A stretch of DNA of 64,000 nt from positions 62,001 to 126,000 of the forward strand of contig NZ_MVDI01000002.1 in NCBI RefSeq assembly GCF_002939305.1, written 5' to 3'. Shown piece by piece: positions 8,901 through 17,741 of the stretch; within the stretch, counting starts at the first letter, position 1; each line of letters begins with the position of its first letter. The notes below the pieces were generated by a model. The model was not told where the DNA came from. It did no database searches and was given only the letters and a program-made list of their open reading frames with translations. Source of the stretch: Chroococcidiopsis sp. TS-821. Its GTDB lineage: Bacteria; Cyanobacteriota; Cyanobacteriia; Cyanobacteriales; Chroococcidiopsidaceae. The position numbers were made by a program, and so were the translations under genes.

Positions 8901-10704
8901 CAATCTTTTAGAAGAACGAGGTCAGAACTGTCTTTTAGTCTACGCGGGAGATACATATCAAGCCAAGGAACCAGGTACTTGGAGTCTCAACCCCTCTAAC
9001 CCAGCTGATTTCGAGCGTCTCTTTCAAGAAGTCGTAGCAACAACAAACCCGCCATTAAAGAAAATTGTCCACCTGTGGAGTCTAGACGCAGAATTATTGG
9101 TATTGACTGTTCCGTCGCTAGAAGAAATTCAAGTTCTCGGTTGTGGCAGTACGCTGCATTTGGTACAAACTCTTGCTAAGCGTTATCAACAAGCCTCACC
9201 TCATTTATGGTTGGTGACGCGCAAGGCAGTACAACTTTCGTCATCACAGCCAGGAGTCGCTCAAGCTTCTTTGTGGGGATTGGGCAAAGTCATTGCACTA
9301 GAGCATCCAAAACTGTGGGGAGGATTACTCGATTTAGCTGGCGATGCACCGCAAGATGAAGCCATTCATTTATTGACAGAAATTGTTGATTCTCAAGGAG
9401 AAGAGCAGGTGGCGTTTCGTGAAGGACAGCGCTATGTAGCTCGCTTAGTCCGTAGCGAAGTACCACCGAACAAGATTGCATCTTTCGATGCAAACAGCAC
9501 CTATCTAATTACAGGCGGGCTAGGGGCATTAGGAATCAAAGTAGCGCAGTGGATGGTAGCGCAAGGAGCGCGATGTTTACTCCTGACTGGGCGTCGAGAA
9601 CCTTCTATGGAGGTACAACAAGCGATCGCACAGATGGAAACGCAAGGAGCCGAGATTGTCGTCGCGCAAGCTGATGTCGCCGAGTGGCAGGATATGGTGC
9701 GCGTGTTTGAACACATCGAAACGGCAATGCCGCCCCTACGCGGAATCGTCCATGCGGCTGGCGTTCTCCATGACGGTATTTTGCTACAGCAAAATTGGCA
9801 AGCCTTTGAGCAAGTGATGGCGGCAAAAGTTAAAGGAACCTGGATTCTACACAGCTTGACGAAGCAGTTACCGCTTGATTTATTCGTCACGTTCTCCTCA
9901 GTTTCCGCATTGTTGGGTTCGCCAGGACAAGGAAATTATGCAGCAGCTAATGCCTTTATGGATGCTTTAGCTCATCATCGGCGAGCCATGGGGTTGCCAG
10001 GGTTGAGTATTAACTGGGGACCGTGGAGCGATGCAGGAATGGCAGCTAACCTGAATAATCGCGACCAAGCGAGATTCACTGCCCAAGGAGTGGAACCGAT
10101 ACCAACACAACAAGGAATGCAAGTATTAGGATGGCTCGCTCAACAGAATAAAACTCAGGTAGGAGTATTACCCGTTAACTGGTCTCAATTCCTCAAGCAG
10201 TTCCCTCACGTAGCTGCGCCATTTCTAGAGTCGTTCGCAGCAGCAATTGCAGAACCTTCTGCACCACCGCCAACAAACTCATTTCTACAGCAACTAGAGA
10301 CAACTCCCCTCAGCGATCGCCGCAATCTTTTAATCGCTCACGTTCAAACTGAAGTAGCTCGCGTGATGCGACTTGACGCGTCTCAATTGCCAGATCCGCA
10401 ACAAGGTTTCTTCGATCTGGGTATGGATTCTCTGATGCTTGTCGAGTTGAAAAACCGTTTGGAAAACACTCTTGGCACTTCTTTACCGACAACTTTACCT
10501 TTTGACTATCCTACTGTGGCAGCGCTTGTGGATTATCTAGTGCAAGAAGTCATGCAAATAGAGTTTAGTCGCGAATCTGCTGGAGAACACCAAAGCAACC
10601 ACGAACAGCTTGTTGCTGAGTCAAATAGAGATTGCTTAGAGCATTTATCCGATGACGAAGCTGAAGCGCTGTTGCTGAGTAAATTGGACAGCATGAGGTA
10701 CTGA
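5923..10704 (+). CDS. Type I polyketide synthase, KS-AT-KR-ACP
   Basis: One complete extension module. KS spans about residues 1-430 with catalytic C174, H309 (HGTGT) and H349 (NIGH). AT spans about 535-850 with S626 in GHSVG and HAFH at 725-728, the signature of malonyl-CoA specificity. KR spans about 960-1370 with the cofactor motif TGGLGALG at 1197-1204 and catalytic S1326 and Y1339; an Asp in VLHD suggests B-type stereochemistry. ACP spans about 1440-1530 with S1503 in GMDSL. No dehydratase, enoylreductase, methyltransferase or thioesterase is seen. It should add one malonyl unit to the FAAL-derived acyl chain and reduce it to the beta-hydroxyl. PKS2 starts 2 bases after its stop. Confidence 0.95.
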   Translation: MEPIAIIGIGCRFPKAKDPESFWQLLRNGIDAIAEVPPQRWDINTFYDPQPATPGKMNTRWGGFLDQDQVDGFDPGFFGISPRETEHMDPQQRLVLEVAWEALENAGIVPETLANSQTGVFIGLTNADYHKILYKDSAALTAYSATGTTPCITANRLSYLLNLRGPSMAIDTACSSSLVAVHLASQSLRNRESDLCITGGVNLMLSPEPTITCSQSQMMSADGRCKTFDASADGFVRGEGCGIIVLKRLEDALQDGDNILALIRGSAVNQDGTSNGLTAPNGPSQQAVIRQALKQANVAPAQISYVEAHGTGTSLGDPIEVKSLKAVLTEDRSPDRPCWIGSVKTNIGHTEGAAGIAGLIKVVLQMQHGHLAPHLHLKQLNPYISLEGTPLAIPQSYQPWSCAGSRLAGVSSFSFGGTNCHVILEEAPSNLRNTDRNFQSLDRPQHVLTLSAKSAPALVDLAQKYKDFLVSHPEVSLADVCFTANTKRSHFEHRLAVVTASSAQLCQQLTAFTTAQETDGLKSQHVTRRKPPKLAFLFTGQGSQYIGMGRQLYDTQPLFRQTLDHCAEILRPYLQQPLLEVLYPTCGTSPLDNTAYTQPALFALEYALFRLWESWGVKPDAVMGHSVGEYAAACAAGVFSLEDGLRLIAERARLMQALPENGAMVAVLTDEARVASAIQPYERVAIAAINGPQNIVISGDCQAVEAVINNLHADGIKTKKLQVSHAFHSPLMEPMLGEFEQVAQSISYSPPKIPLISNLTGQAITTDIATPEYWCHHVRQPVKFAASMQALGQQGYKLFVEIGPKPILVGMGRYCLTENEIAWLPSLRSGHEDWQQILDSLATLYVSGIPVDWQSFDRDYPRRRQVALPTYPFQRQRYWLRSQQNGQAKTAPLSPNVQTTTIIDLLHQGDTQQLAQYIETAAELSPEDVKLLPKLLSVLVKQHQQQLTATFLQDWLYEVTWQPKPRQGTDIRLQEPSSWLIFADRMGVGQALANLLEERGQNCLLVYAGDTYQAKEPGTWSLNPSNPADFERLFQEVVATTNPPLKKIVHLWSLDAELLVLTVPSLEEIQVLGCGSTLHLVQTLAKRYQQASPHLWLVTRKAVQLSSSQPGVAQASLWGLGKVIALEHPKLWGGLLDLAGDAPQDEAIHLLTEIVDSQGEEQVAFREGQRYVARLVRSEVPPNKIASFDANSTYLITGGLGALGIKVAQWMVAQGARCLLLTGRREPSMEVQQAIAQMETQGAEIVVAQADVAEWQDMVRVFEHIETAMPPLRGIVHAAGVLHDGILLQQNWQAFEQVMAAKVKGTWILHSLTKQLPLDLFVTFSSVSALLGSPGQGNYAAANAFMDALAHHRRAMGLPGLSINWGPWSDAGMAANLNNRDQARFTAQGVEPIPTQQGMQVLGWLAQQNKTQVGVLPVNWSQFLKQFPHVAAPFLESFAAAIAEPSAPPPTNSFLQQLETTPLSDRRNLLIAHVQTEVARVMRLDASQLPDPQQGFFDLGMDSLMLVELKNRLENTLGTSLPTTLPFDYPTVAALVDYLVQEVMQIEFSRESAGEHQSNHEQLVAESNRDCLEHLSDDEAEALLLSKLDSMRY

Positions 10705-10706
10705 AG

Positions 10707-13637
10707 ATGAATTTGAAAGAACAAGAATCTGTATCTCCAATCAAGCGCGCCCTTCTGGCGCTGGAGAATATGCAAGCCAAACTAGACGCTATTGAATACG
10801 CGCAGAAGGAACCAATAGCGATCGTTGGTATGGGTTGCCGATTTCCGAAAGCAGATAATCCAGAAGCATTTTGGCAACTACTACGCGACGGGGTAGATGC
10901 CATTACTGACGTTCCTGCTGACCGATGGGACGTTGAAAAATACTACGATCCTGACCCTGATGCGCTGGGGAAAATGTGTACCCGCAAAGGTGGGTTTTTA
11001 TCTCAGGTGGATGCCTTTAACCCTGAGTTTTTTGGGATATCAGCGCGAGAAGCAGCAAGCATGGACCCTCAACAACGGCTGTTACTAGAAGTCAGTTGGG
11101 AGGCGCTAGAAAACGCAGCACAAGCACCAGAACACTTGTCTAATAGTTCTACAGGAGTGTTTGTCGCGATTTACCTAAACGACTACAGCAAAGTGATGTG
11201 GTCGCAAGCGGATCAGTCTCAAATCGATGCGTTTAGCGCGATCGGTAACTCTTTGAGCGTAGCTGCTGGACGCTTATCTTACGTCTTAGGACTGAAAGGT
11301 CCGAGTATGGCTATTGATACGTCCTGCTCTTCTTCTTTAGTTGCAATACATTTGGCTTGCCAAAGTTTGCGCCTCAGAGAGTGCGATCGCGCTTTGGCTG
11401 GCGGAGTTGGTTTGAACCTCATGCCAGATACGAGCATTGCGCTTTCTAAGTCGCGGATGCTCAATCCTAACGGTCGCTGCCAAACTTTCGATGCTGCGGC
11501 TAATGGATTTGTCAAAGGAGAAGGCTGTGGTGTCGTCGTCCTCAAGCGCCTTAGCGATGCTTTAGCGAATAACGACAATATTCTCGCCTTGATTCGCGGC
11601 TCTGCGGTTAATCACAATGGTCGTAGTAGCAGTTTGATTGCTCCTAATGGAATATCTCAACAAGCTGTGATTCGCCAAGCTTTGGAAAATAGTGGCGTAA
11701 CTTCAGACCAAATTGACTATGTAGAAGTTCAGGGCACAGGAACATCTGTTGGAGAACCGATTGAGGTAGCAGCTTTGCAGGCAGTTTATGGACAAAATCG
11801 CTCTCCCAGTCAACCTTTGGTCATTGGTTCAGTAAAAACTAACATCGGTCACTTAGAACCAGCTTCAGGAGTGGCAGGTTTGATTAAGGTCGTACTTGCC
11901 CTCCAAAATGGGGAAATTCCACCTCACCTTCATTTGCAGCAACCTAATCCTTACATCAACTGGGATAAATCAATCAAGGTTCCTACTTCTCGGCTACCTT
12001 GGCTTACCAACGAAAAGAAACGCTTGGCAGGAGTTAGTGGTTTTGGTTTTTGCGGTACTAACGCTCATTTAATTGTCGAAGAAGCGCCGGTTGCAAAGTC
12101 AAAGCAAAGTTCGCTCAAACGTCCTTGGCATTTGTTAGTACTCTCAGCTAAGACAGAGAAGGCATTAGTCGAGTTGGCTGAGCGGTACGAAAAGCACTTG
12201 GCTGCTCATCCAGACTTAGTTTTAGAAGACGTTTGTTTTAGTGCTAGCTGCGGGCGATCGCATTTTCAACATCGATTGAGTATCGTAGCTTGCTCATCCA
12301 GCGAACTTTGTGAGAAACTCGCTGCTTTTCGTGCTGGAAAAGAAGTCGCAGGGCTATGCAAAGGAAAAGTTGCAGATCTCAAGATTGCTTTTTTATTTCC
12401 CCCAGGTTTTGAATCCCTGGGACTAGGACGCCAACTCTACGAAACTCAACCAGAATTCAAGCGAGTTTTCGACCACTGTAATGATATTGCGCGTTCCTAT
12501 TTAAATAAGTCTTTGTTAGATATTCTGTATCCTGAACCAGAAGCAAGTTCTGCTCTGAATGCAAGTGCTGACAGTGAAGTGGCTTTATTTGCCTTGGAGT
12601 ATGCCTTATACCAATTATGGAAAGCTTGGGGCATAGAACCTAGCATCGTCACAGGTCAAGGTGTCGGAGAATATGTAGCTGCTTGTGTAGCTGGAGTATT
12701 TAGCTTAGAAGATGGCTTAAAGTTAGTTGCCAAATCGTCTCCAGAATTCGAGCAGATAGCTCAGCAAATAACTTACTCGCAGCCCAAAATTCCCCTGGTG
12801 TCTAATACTGGACAGGTAGTTACTACTCAGATAGCTAGCCCTGAATATTGGTGTCATCGAAAACGACAATCGATTACGACTACCAGTTTAGATACCTTAA
12901 CGCAACAAGGATACGAGATATGCGTGGCAGTTGGAGCAAACCCTGAAGAGTTATCTGAGCAAATTTTGCTTCCTAGTCTGCATCCACAGAAGAATGATTG
13001 GCAACAACTTCTTGAGAGTTTAGGCACCTTATACGCGCGCGGTGCAAAAGTCAACTGGTTTGGTTTTGCAAAAGACTACTCGGGTCAGCGCGTACAACTA
13101 CCAACCTATCCTTGGCAGCGCCAGCGCTACTGGTTCGAAACTCAAAATGAAACTCATAATGGGCATCAAAAAACTCAATTGTCGACTGTTAATTTGTTTA
13201 ATCAAGTAGCACCCGAACAGCTAGTTAAGCAACTTGAAAAAACTGGCAAACTTTCACAGGAGGAATTGAATTTAATTCCCAGAATTTTTGAGGTTTTAAA
13301 ACATTACCCCGAAGCAGTTAGTACGCAAGAAACTGAACGAAAAACCGTGCCACAGTTTAATATTCATTCTCTAACAGCGCCTGATATTCAAGCTTGGCTT
13401 GTAGACCGCATTGCTAAAGAATTGGGAGTTAAACCAAAAGATATCAACGTTCGTGCTGCTTTTGATAGCTACGGTCTAGATTCAGTGCTAGCACTTAGCA
13501 TTGCTAGTGCGGGCAAGCAAGTTCTAGGAATTGAAGTTTCCCCACTTATGTTGGTGCATTATCCCACAATTGAGTCGCTTTCACAGCAATTAGCTAAAGA
13601 AATTGAAGCTTCAGAATCCGAAATTTTTGAAATTTAA
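10707..13637 (+). CDS. Degenerate type I PKS, KS(0)-AT(0)-ACP
   Basis: An N-terminal helical docking segment (about residues 1-35) leads into a KS. The KS keeps C207 and H382, but the first catalytic histidine is Q342 (QGTGT instead of HGTGT), a change that in other PKSs marks non-elongating KS domains. The AT (about 560-790) has GQGVG where PKS1 has GHSVG, so the nucleophilic serine is G652, and about 100 residues that would include HAFH are missing between GLKLVAK and EFEQIAQ. The ACP near the C-terminus looks intact (S926 in YGLDS). The frame is open over 976 codons, so this is not simple decay. It may hold the acyl chain for tailoring or release rather than extend it. Confidence 0.9.
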   Translation: MNLKEQESVSPIKRALLALENMQAKLDAIEYAQKEPIAIVGMGCRFPKADNPEAFWQLLRDGVDAITDVPADRWDVEKYYDPDPDALGKMCTRKGGFLSQVDAFNPEFFGISAREAASMDPQQRLLLEVSWEALENAAQAPEHLSNSSTGVFVAIYLNDYSKVMWSQADQSQIDAFSAIGNSLSVAAGRLSYVLGLKGPSMAIDTSCSSSLVAIHLACQSLRLRECDRALAGGVGLNLMPDTSIALSKSRMLNPNGRCQTFDAAANGFVKGEGCGVVVLKRLSDALANNDNILALIRGSAVNHNGRSSSLIAPNGISQQAVIRQALENSGVTSDQIDYVEVQGTGTSVGEPIEVAALQAVYGQNRSPSQPLVIGSVKTNIGHLEPASGVAGLIKVVLALQNGEIPPHLHLQQPNPYINWDKSIKVPTSRLPWLTNEKKRLAGVSGFGFCGTNAHLIVEEAPVAKSKQSSLKRPWHLLVLSAKTEKALVELAERYEKHLAAHPDLVLEDVCFSASCGRSHFQHRLSIVACSSSELCEKLAAFRAGKEVAGLCKGKVADLKIAFLFPPGFESLGLGRQLYETQPEFKRVFDHCNDIARSYLNKSLLDILYPEPEASSALNASADSEVALFALEYALYQLWKAWGIEPSIVTGQGVGEYVAACVAGVFSLEDGLKLVAKSSPEFEQIAQQITYSQPKIPLVSNTGQVVTTQIASPEYWCHRKRQSITTTSLDTLTQQGYEICVAVGANPEELSEQILLPSLHPQKNDWQQLLESLGTLYARGAKVNWFGFAKDYSGQRVQLPTYPWQRQRYWFETQNETHNGHQKTQLSTVNLFNQVAPEQLVKQLEKTGKLSQEELNLIPRIFEVLKHYPEAVSTQETERKTVPQFNIHSLTAPDIQAWLVDRIAKELGVKPKDINVRAAFDSYGLDSVLALSIASAGKQVLGIEVSPLMLVHYPTIESLSQQLAKEIEASESEIFEI

Positions 13638-13681
13638 TTTCAAAACTAATTTGAACAATTACAAAATAAGAGAGATTGTAT

Positions 13682-15553
13682 ATGAATGTATCTGTGCTGA
13701 AAGTATCCGAACTTGTAGAAAATCTTCATCAGCAAGGCGTTCAACTCTGGGCTGATAATGGCAAACTTAAAATTCATTCTCCCAAAGGGATTTTAACATC
13801 CGAGATGCGCCAAGAAATCGCGCAGCGCAAGCCGGAAATTTTAGCATATTTGGATGAAAGTAACGGTGTTAGTGATTCGGATGTACGTGAAGAACATCTG
13901 AGTTTACCAACTATAGGTCGTCTGATTGGCGGATATTGCGATCGCATGGGTGTTAAACCACCTGCGATCGATTCAACAATCATGGCAAAAAGTTTAGTCG
14001 TAACTTTTCGTCCTTTACCACCAGGTTACAACAATAACGCGATCGTGGAATTTAGAAAAAACTTAGAAACTAAACTCGCAGCGTGTGGTGTTCAGATCAA
14101 ACCTTGGGAACAAGCAACAAAAGAGTTTACATATGAACTCAATATACCATTTATCAATTGGAAGAAAAGCATCAAAACCAGAGCAGTAAAAGCTGGAATT
14201 AGTGCAGTTATTGATGTAGAAAGAAAACCGTCTTTGGCAGGTAAGCTAAAGATATGTGTTGTAGAGAATCTCTACAATGGCTACACTCGATTTATTTTGA
14301 AAAATCAAAGAATATCTGTTTCAAAAATAGCTCAGTTTATCAGTTGGGCTGAAGAAAATGTTCGCTCTATTGAAGACCCAACAAATACTCAAGTTATCGT
14401 TTTAACAGAACTCGATAAAAAAATCACTGACTCGCAAGTTCCTTATCAACAAAAGATTCCAATTGGAATTAATACATTAGTCAGAACGTTTTCTGAGATT
14501 GCGATTGGAGTCTCGCCGACTCACATTTCTATTTTAAATATGAATCTTTCTGATTCAATATTTCCTGTAAATGAGATAGACCGATTCGTTCTCAAATCAT
14601 TAATTCCTAAAATTTATGTACCGATAATGCCATTGTCAATGCGGCAATTTCAAGTAGGAACTTATGACTCAACTCAATCGGGCTTTGCTGCTAAGTTGGT
14701 AAAAATGGGTCAAGAGTTAGCTTCAACAAATCTCTTACCTGCTGGCTTCAAAATCAATAACGTCATTAAAAGGAAGTCACACCGAGATATCGTTGACTGG
14801 ATGATGGATGGTAGGACAGGTGTTTCTTATGGATTTGTTGCTTATGCCGAACCGCCACAATATATAGGAGCAAGAGAAATATCTGAAGATGAATGGCTCA
14901 ATTTGTTGCCAATAGAAGGATATAGTAGCGCTGAAGTACGGCAAAATCAAGCTGGTAGGCGATACGTAAAAACAAAAATAGCAGATAAATACGTTTATCA
15001 GCAAGTTCCTGATATTTGGCTACTTACTTCTCGTTCAGGTTCCAAGAAAACAGATTTAAGTTTAGAGCGTGACATTCTTAGAGTTGGTTTAAAAGACAAA
15101 TTATATCTGCAATTACCAGAGGGTGTCGATCCAGCAGTAGCAGATATCAAGCCTTCTTACGATATCTACGTCATGGTAGCGATCGCCCTAGCGACTGCTT
15201 TGTATGCACCAAAACTAATCGAAGACGGTGCGCCCATCGTTCATTTTCATGGATATCCATCAATTCAGTGGTTTGAAACTCATCAATATTGCACTGGTGT
15301 AGACAATCCTTCAGTTCCTTGTGGAACCTATGAATCGGGAGTTTTCAATTTTTTAGGTATATACAATTTAGTCAACAAATACGGTAGCAATATTACCTTA
15401 GCCTGTTTAATTGAACCAGATCACGGCACAAATATCATCACCTCTAACTGGGAGTATTTAGTTGCCAAAATTAAATCTGGTGTTGAACAACAACAAATTG
15501 AGTTAGGCGGTAAACATTTTCCTTCGCTTAAAGAAAACATTGCTGTTAGCTGA
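13682..15553 (+). CDS. Unrecognised protein with TubC-like N-terminal docking domain
   Basis: The first 55-60 residues (VSELVENLHQQGVQLWADNG and what follows) match the TubC_N docking fold used by PKS/NRPS subunits to contact an upstream carrier-protein partner. The remaining 560 or so residues belong to no family I recognise. There is no condensation, adenylation or thioesterase motif and no clear membrane segment apart from a hydrophobic patch near 500. Lying 44 bases after a PKS that ends in an ACP, it probably docks on PKS2 and acts on, transfers or releases the acyl chain; this is inference. ATG 13682 is chosen over TTG 13676 because AGAGAG lies 8 bases upstream. Confidence 0.75.
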   Translation: MNVSVLKVSELVENLHQQGVQLWADNGKLKIHSPKGILTSEMRQEIAQRKPEILAYLDESNGVSDSDVREEHLSLPTIGRLIGGYCDRMGVKPPAIDSTIMAKSLVVTFRPLPPGYNNNAIVEFRKNLETKLAACGVQIKPWEQATKEFTYELNIPFINWKKSIKTRAVKAGISAVIDVERKPSLAGKLKICVVENLYNGYTRFILKNQRISVSKIAQFISWAEENVRSIEDPTNTQVIVLTELDKKITDSQVPYQQKIPIGINTLVRTFSEIAIGVSPTHISILNMNLSDSIFPVNEIDRFVLKSLIPKIYVPIMPLSMRQFQVGTYDSTQSGFAAKLVKMGQELASTNLLPAGFKINNVIKRKSHRDIVDWMMDGRTGVSYGFVAYAEPPQYIGAREISEDEWLNLLPIEGYSSAEVRQNQAGRRYVKTKIADKYVYQQVPDIWLLTSRSGSKKTDLSLERDILRVGLKDKLYLQLPEGVDPAVADIKPSYDIYVMVAIALATALYAPKLIEDGAPIVHFHGYPSIQWFETHQYCTGVDNPSVPCGTYESGVFNFLGIYNLVNKYGSNITLACLIEPDHGTNIITSNWEYLVAKIKSGVEQQQIELGGKHFPSLKENIAVS

Positions 15554-15582
15554 ATTGCTAGCAATGAATCAGGATATTAACC

Positions 15583-16431
15583 ATGACAATTATTGCAGGT
15601 CAGACAGTACTATTAACGGGTGCTTCGCGTGGTATTGGAAAGTCGATTGCTCATCATTTGGCGAAAAAGAAGGCAACTATTATTGGTGTTGCGCGATCGC
15701 CAAATGAGTTAAATAAAGTTGCAGCTGACGTTGAAGCTTTGGGTGGTAAATGGATAGGTATTCCCTTTGATATAAGTCAGTTAGAAGAACTACCAAACTT
15801 AATTAAAAAAATTGAGCAAATTACAGATTCAATTGACATTTTAATCAACAATGCTGGTATAGAAATCTATCGCTCTTTTGCAGATTATTCCCTAGCAGAA
15901 ATTCAGTCCATATTGACAGTTAATTTACTGGCTGCAATGGAATTAACTCGTGCTTTCTTGCCTAGTATGTTATATCGACGTAAAGGTCATATTGTCAATA
16001 TTGCCTCTTTAGCAGGTAAAAAAGGTGCTCCTTACAACAGTGTTTATTCGGCAAGTAAAGCTGGCTTATTGATGTGGACTGATGCACTTCGACAAGAACT
16101 AGCGGGTACTGGTGTCGAAGTTTCTGCAATTTGTCCAGGATATGTTTCTGGGCAAGGAATGATTGCTGATAGCGGCGTGCCAATACCAAAGTTAGCTGGT
16201 GCATCGACAGCCAACGATGTTGCGATCGCACTTGTCAAAGCAATCGAGCAAAATAAGGCTGAAGTTGTTGTTAACCAAGACGTTGTAACAGAAACTTTTT
16301 CAAAAATAGTATTTGCCATCGGACAGTTTTTTCCGCGATTTGGAGATGCTTTTTATCGGTTAATTCGAGTAACAGAGCTAAACCAAAAGCGGATAAAAAA
16401 TCAAAGTTCAGAGGTTGGAGTTAAAAGTTAG
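15583..16431 (+). CDS. Short-chain dehydrogenase/reductase
   Basis: Classical SDR of 282 residues: NAD(P)-binding TGASRGIG at 12-19, NNAG near 89, and catalytic S142, Y155 and K159 (YSASK). It could reduce a keto group or oxidise an alcohol on the polyketide or on a sugar-lipid intermediate. It begins 29 bases after the docking-domain protein and ends 2 bases before the next frame, which puts it in the same transcript. The C-terminal 60 residues are longer than the minimal fold and somewhat hydrophobic, as in SDRs that handle lipid substrates. The substrate cannot be told from sequence. Confidence 0.88.
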   Translation: MTIIAGQTVLLTGASRGIGKSIAHHLAKKKATIIGVARSPNELNKVAADVEALGGKWIGIPFDISQLEELPNLIKKIEQITDSIDILINNAGIEIYRSFADYSLAEIQSILTVNLLAAMELTRAFLPSMLYRRKGHIVNIASLAGKKGAPYNSVYSASKAGLLMWTDALRQELAGTGVEVSAICPGYVSGQGMIADSGVPIPKLAGASTANDVAIALVKAIEQNKAEVVVNQDVVTETFSKIVFAIGQFFPRFGDAFYRLIRVTELNQKRIKNQSSEVGVKS

Positions 16432-16526
16432 CAATGGTAGCAGTTGAAGAAGCGTGCGGACGTTTCCTCTGCTATGCCGTAAAAATTAAGCCTAATCGAA
16501 TCAGTAGTAGAAATAGGAGTACTGTG

Positions 16527-17675
16527 ATGAAAAAAGTCTATTTAATGATGTATGACTTAGGCGCAGGTCATCGTAGTACTGCCAACGCTTTAAAAACAGT
16601 TATTGAACAACGAAAACTACCTTGGAAAATTCATATAGTTGATGCATTTAAAGAAATTATTGGAACGACGGCTCCTCACTACGTTTATAATAATTTGATT
16701 CTCAAAAAAACTTGGGCAAAAATTATTAATGACCCTTTATTAGTTCCCTCGTTTAAGTTACAAATACAACTGAGTCATTTTGCTTGGTTAGGGCGTTTTA
16801 AAAAGTTTTGGCAGCAGCATCAACCCGATCTAGTCGTCGCACTATTACCTTATACCAATCGACTAATTTACGAAAGCTTGCAGGCAGTATGTCCTAGTGT
16901 TCCTTTCGTTACGGTCATTACAGATCACGCCGATTGTCCGCCCCACTTTTGGATTGAACCACAAGAACAATTTTTAATTTGTCCTACACCGACAGCAGTT
17001 ACTCAAGCCAAACATCTGGGTTTTCCGCAAGACAAAATCTTCTGCACATCAGGAGTTGTTATTCATCCTCGATTTGCTGAACCGATCAAAGTAGATCGTC
17101 GCAATGAAAGACAGCGACTCGGACTAGATCCTGATTTACCTACAGGCTTAATTACTTTTGGCAGTCAAGGCTCAAAAGTGATGCTAGAGATTGCCGATAG
17201 TTTAGAAAAATCGTTACTGAATCTACAACTTATTTTTATTTGCGGACGCAACGAAGAAATTGCAAATATTCTGCGTCGTCAACAAAGTCGTTTGCCAAGA
17301 TTCATCGAAACATTCACAAGTGAAATTCCTTACTATATGCATTTGTCAGATTTCTTCATCGGTAAATCTGGCTCAGTAGGTGTGAGTGAAGCAGTAGCGA
17401 TGAACTTACCAGTCATTACTGATTGTAATGCCTTGAGTATGTTTCAAGAACGTCCTTCTGCTGCATGGATTGCTGAAAATGAAATTGGAATTGTCGTTAA
17501 AGATTTTCGCGATATTAATCAAGCTGTCGCTAAGTTAATTCAGCCGGAAAATTTAAGGCGTTACCGTGCTAATGCAGCAGCTATGGATAACCGCGCAGTA
17601 TTTGAAGTTGTTGAGATTTTAGAAAGAGTTTTAGAAAACTCCTTCTTAGAAGCTACACAAATAGTTCGCGTTTGA
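16527..17675 (+). CDS. MGDG-synthase-like glycosyltransferase, copy 1
   Basis: GT28/MGDG-synthase-type enzyme of 382 residues with the N-terminal LGAGHRS motif of processive and monogalactosyl diacylglycerol synthases and a C-terminal UDP-sugar domain (FICGRNEE, FIGKSGSVGVSEA). It should transfer a hexose from UDP-sugar to a lipid acceptor at the inner membrane face. The open frame runs back to 16434, but the ATG at 16527 has AGGAG 7 bases upstream and begins directly at the family's N-terminal strand. A paralogue lies at 24690. Placed beside PKS genes, the acceptor may be the polyketide lipid instead of diacylglycerol. Confidence 0.82.
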   Translation: MKKVYLMMYDLGAGHRSTANALKTVIEQRKLPWKIHIVDAFKEIIGTTAPHYVYNNLILKKTWAKIINDPLLVPSFKLQIQLSHFAWLGRFKKFWQQHQPDLVVALLPYTNRLIYESLQAVCPSVPFVTVITDHADCPPHFWIEPQEQFLICPTPTAVTQAKHLGFPQDKIFCTSGVVIHPRFAEPIKVDRRNERQRLGLDPDLPTGLITFGSQGSKVMLEIADSLEKSLLNLQLIFICGRNEEIANILRRQQSRLPRFIETFTSEIPYYMHLSDFFIGKSGSVGVSEAVAMNLPVITDCNALSMFQERPSAAWIAENEIGIVVKDFRDINQAVAKLIQPENLRRYRANAAAMDNRAVFEVVEILERVLENSFLEATQIVRV

Positions 17676-17741
17676 GTGAGGTGAGTGCGAAACACCTCAT
17701 TTCAGCCTCAAGAAATCCTTGATTTAATAAGGAGTAAATTA

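Noticed and set aside
9501-9890. 129-codon minus-strand frame inside PKS1
   Set aside because: It is antisense to the KR domain, whose motifs are intact; a shadow of the real gene.
5923-10704. Dehydratase between AT and KR of PKS1
   Set aside because: No HxxxGxxxxP motif; the 300 residues there fit the structural half of the KR.
10707-11900. KSQ-type decarboxylating loading module
   Set aside because: The active cysteine C207 is kept; the changed residue is the first His (Q342), so it is not a KSQ domain.
16434-16526. Extended N-terminus of the first MGDG-like transferase
   Set aside because: The 31 extra residues precede a strong AGGAG-ATG start at 16527 that begins with the family's first strand.
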